Positions 62,681-64,000 of a stretch of 64,000 nt of DNA are shown one piece after another (position 1 is the first letter of the stretch; each line of letters begins with the position of its first letter). The position numbers and the translations under genes are program-made. Source of the stretch: Peribacillus deserti (lineage in GTDB: Bacteria; Bacillota; Bacilli; Bacillales; DSM-1321); contig NZ_PGUY01000063.1 in assembly GCF_002863585.1 (NCBI RefSeq), positions 28,796 to 92,795 of the forward strand, read 5' to 3'. The notes beneath the pieces were generated by a model, which worked only from the letters and a program-made list of their open reading frames with translations, ran no database searches and was not told the origin of the DNA.

Positions 62681-63731
62681 AAACAACAGGTACAGATTGA
62701 TTTAAAGGTGGAAGAAGTTCCTTTAAAGTTTGAAGCGCATCCTCTGCGTTAGCTGCTTTTATTGTTTGGATATTCTCTTTGGGATAGTGATCTTTTGTAA
62801 AGTCATAGCGCGGATCATAATAATAGGTGAGAAGCAGCTCGACTGCAGATTCAAATTGGCCTGACTCAAGAGCGTTTTCTATTTGTGCCGCAATCGGTGT
62901 ATGAATCCGTTTTTTTATTTTCTGGAACGCCTGGATGGATTCCTCGTGATGATCCCAAGGCTGATAGTCCTCAAGAATATGCTTGACCCGTTCTTCCACT
63001 GGCATCTCAATGAAGATTTGTTTTCCCTGTTCTTTTTTATCAAACACAAATTCAGGGATAATCACTTTCCCTATTCTTCTGCTTTCAGCCTCTAATAAGA
63101 TAAAAGGCGCATTTTGAATAGAGAGCACTTCCTCAACCAGCAGGGCATCGAACATTTTTTGATTTTTGGGTTCAAGTCCGATCTGTCCAAAAATGGATCC
63201 TCTATGTCCGGCTAAACCTTCTAAATCAATAAAGGGATACCCTTCCTTTTTCAGCAGGTGCAGAATCTTTGTTTTGCCGGTCCCGGTATATCCATTCAAT
63301 ACATACGCAGGAGCCTTTATTTGCAAGCTTTCCAAGTTTTCTAACACCCATTTGCGGTATGAACGGATTCCTCCGTGTATGCGATAGGTCCGGATGCCCA
63401 TTAAATCCAAAACAGTCGCAGAAGTCCGGCTTCGCATGCCGCCGCGCCAGCAGAACACAGCCTTATCTCCTTCTATTGAAATGAATTGTTTAATAAATGA
63501 GGGCAGTTTTGCTGATACGATTTCCAAACCGCGTTCTTTAGCCTCGGAAACTCCAACTTGTTTGTATAAAGTCCCGATTTCTTTTCTTTCGTCATCATCG
63601 AATAAAGGGATATTAATGCTTCCCGGTATGGTTGATTCCTTGTATTCTGAAGGAGAACGAACATCAACCATAACCAGCTTTTTTTTATCCTTCAACGCAG
63701 TTACGTCTTCAATAGTTATATCCTGGAACAT
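62679..63731 (-). CDS. mnmH: tRNA 2-selenouridine synthase
   Basis: A 350-aa enzyme (SelU/YbbB) that replaces sulfur by selenium at the wobble uridine of some tRNAs through geranylation and selenation. The N-terminal rhodanese domain (about 5-125) contains the catalytic Cys in VFCWRGGMRSRT (about residue 93). The C-terminal P-loop GYTGTGKT (about 147-154) binds the geranyl donor or nucleotide. Complete length. GGAGAG precedes the ATG. No selD gene is in the window. Confidence 0.95.
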   Translation of the reverse strand: MFQDITIEDVTALKDKKKLVMVDVRSPSEYKESTIPGSINIPLFDDDERKEIGTLYKQVGVSEAKERGLEIVSAKLPSFIKQFISIEGDKAVFCWRGGMRSRTSATVLDLMGIRTYRIHGGIRSYRKWVLENLESLQIKAPAYVLNGYTGTGKTKILHLLKKEGYPFIDLEGLAGHRGSIFGQIGLEPKNQKMFDALLVEEVLSIQNAPFILLEAESRRIGKVIIPEFVFDKKEQGKQIFIEMPVEERVKHILEDYQPWDHHEESIQAFQKIKKRIHTPIAAQIENALESGQFESAVELLLTYYYDPRYDFTKDHYPKENIQTIKAANAEDALQTLKELLPPLNQSVPVV

Positions 63732-63829
63732 GGATAGCTCTCCTTTTCGCTAATGATCATCTATGTCAATCCTTTTATTATACCACAACATTACAAGTGA
63801 AAAGGATAATTTGAGCTTATGTAAAAAAA

Positions 63830-64000
63830 GGCTGTTTTCGCAAACTTTGTTGTTTTTGAACAAGGGGGGTGATTTCCACTACAGGATGCACGCGGACCTT
63901 AGGGGCGGGCGCTAAGCCTCCTCGGCTTCGCCTGCGGGGTCTCACCTGATCGAAAAGCGGAGGACGGTGCTTTTCAAGAAAAGATCCATCCAAAAGCTGA
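63830..64000. repeat. Interspersed repeat, copy E (runs off the window)
   Basis: Begins GGCTGTTTTCGCAAACTTTG, the exact inverse of the end of copy B. GAACAAGGGGGGTGATT and a GC-rich core with CTTCGCCTGCGGGGTCTCACC follow, also shared with B in inverse orientation. Confidence 0.75.

Overview
The window looks like a Bacillaceae (low-GC Firmicutes) chromosome. Genes carry strong Shine-Dalgarno sites (GGAGG types) and frequent TTG/GTG starts. Core genes resemble Bacillus relatives: thioredoxin-type ArsC, a 591-aa FadE-like acyl-CoA dehydrogenase, a YetJ-like BI-1 protein, KynABU and MnmH. Metabolic regions are of moderate GC. The stretch from about 7.3 to 26.4 kb is clearly more AT-rich and looks like accessory DNA. 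I saw no rRNA, tRNA or CRISPR array.

Region by region. (1) 0-0.9 kb: a compact ATP-dependent DNA ligase. (2) 0.9-7.3 kb: two arsenic loci separated by an M50 membrane protease. The first has a divergent arsR, a small Cys-pair ORF, an ArsN1-type acetyltransferase and a flavoprotein with a Cys-pair tail. It is decorated by four operators of identical geometry, ATCAA-N6-TTGAT. The second is a classical arsR-arsB-arsC operon. (3) 7.3-13.6 kb: accessory genes, including a ParB-like protein, an XRE regulator, an LRR-ankyrin fusion protein and gene fragments. (4) 13.9-26.4 kb: a recombination/defence-like island. It holds a LAGLIDADG protein, a small HTH plus zinc-ribbon gene pair with a decayed tandem copy, a 686-aa tyrosine recombinase, a small HTH protein and a 367-aa tyrosine recombinase. 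These are followed by a very large STAND-type NTPase whose C-terminal PLD-like domain lies in the -1 frame, and by a frameshifted XerD-like recombinase.

(5) 27-37 kb: ordinary genes (a small HExxH metallopeptidase, GyrI-like protein, aminoglycoside-phosphotransferase-like kinase, NCS2 purine permease with divergent LysR regulator, threonine synthase-like enzyme, NlpC/P60 hydrolase, class C beta-lactamase-like hydrolase). A non-coding 20-21-bp tandem repeat lies at about 34 kb. (6) 37-53 kb: kynA-kynB and kynU of tryptophan breakdown, separated by a large acyl-CoA catabolic cluster (acyl-CoA ligase, three SDRs of which one is dead, two acyl-CoA dehydrogenases, enoyl-CoA hydratase, quinone oxidoreductase, thioesterase, APH-type kinase, TetR regulator). 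The split kinase plus acyl-CoA dehydrogenase pair resembles eukaryotic ACAD10/11 and bacterial LvaA/LvaC, so 4-hydroxyacyl-CoA breakdown is a reasonable hypothesis. A 52-bp minisatellite overlaps the 3' end of a comB-like gene in this cluster. (7) 53-64 kb: assorted genes (GNAT, BI-1, PPOX flavoprotein, cupin, LysE exporter, LRR protein, YdbM-like dehydrogenase, DHA2 efflux pump, MnmH) interleaved with several copies of a palindrome-ended interspersed repeat and with gene relics.

The most promising unexplained unit is the recombinase module next to the STAND-PLD gene. Three separate reading-frame breaks fall in short homopolymers (25.86 kb, 23.97 kb, 41.07 kb). They should be checked against raw reads before being treated as biology.
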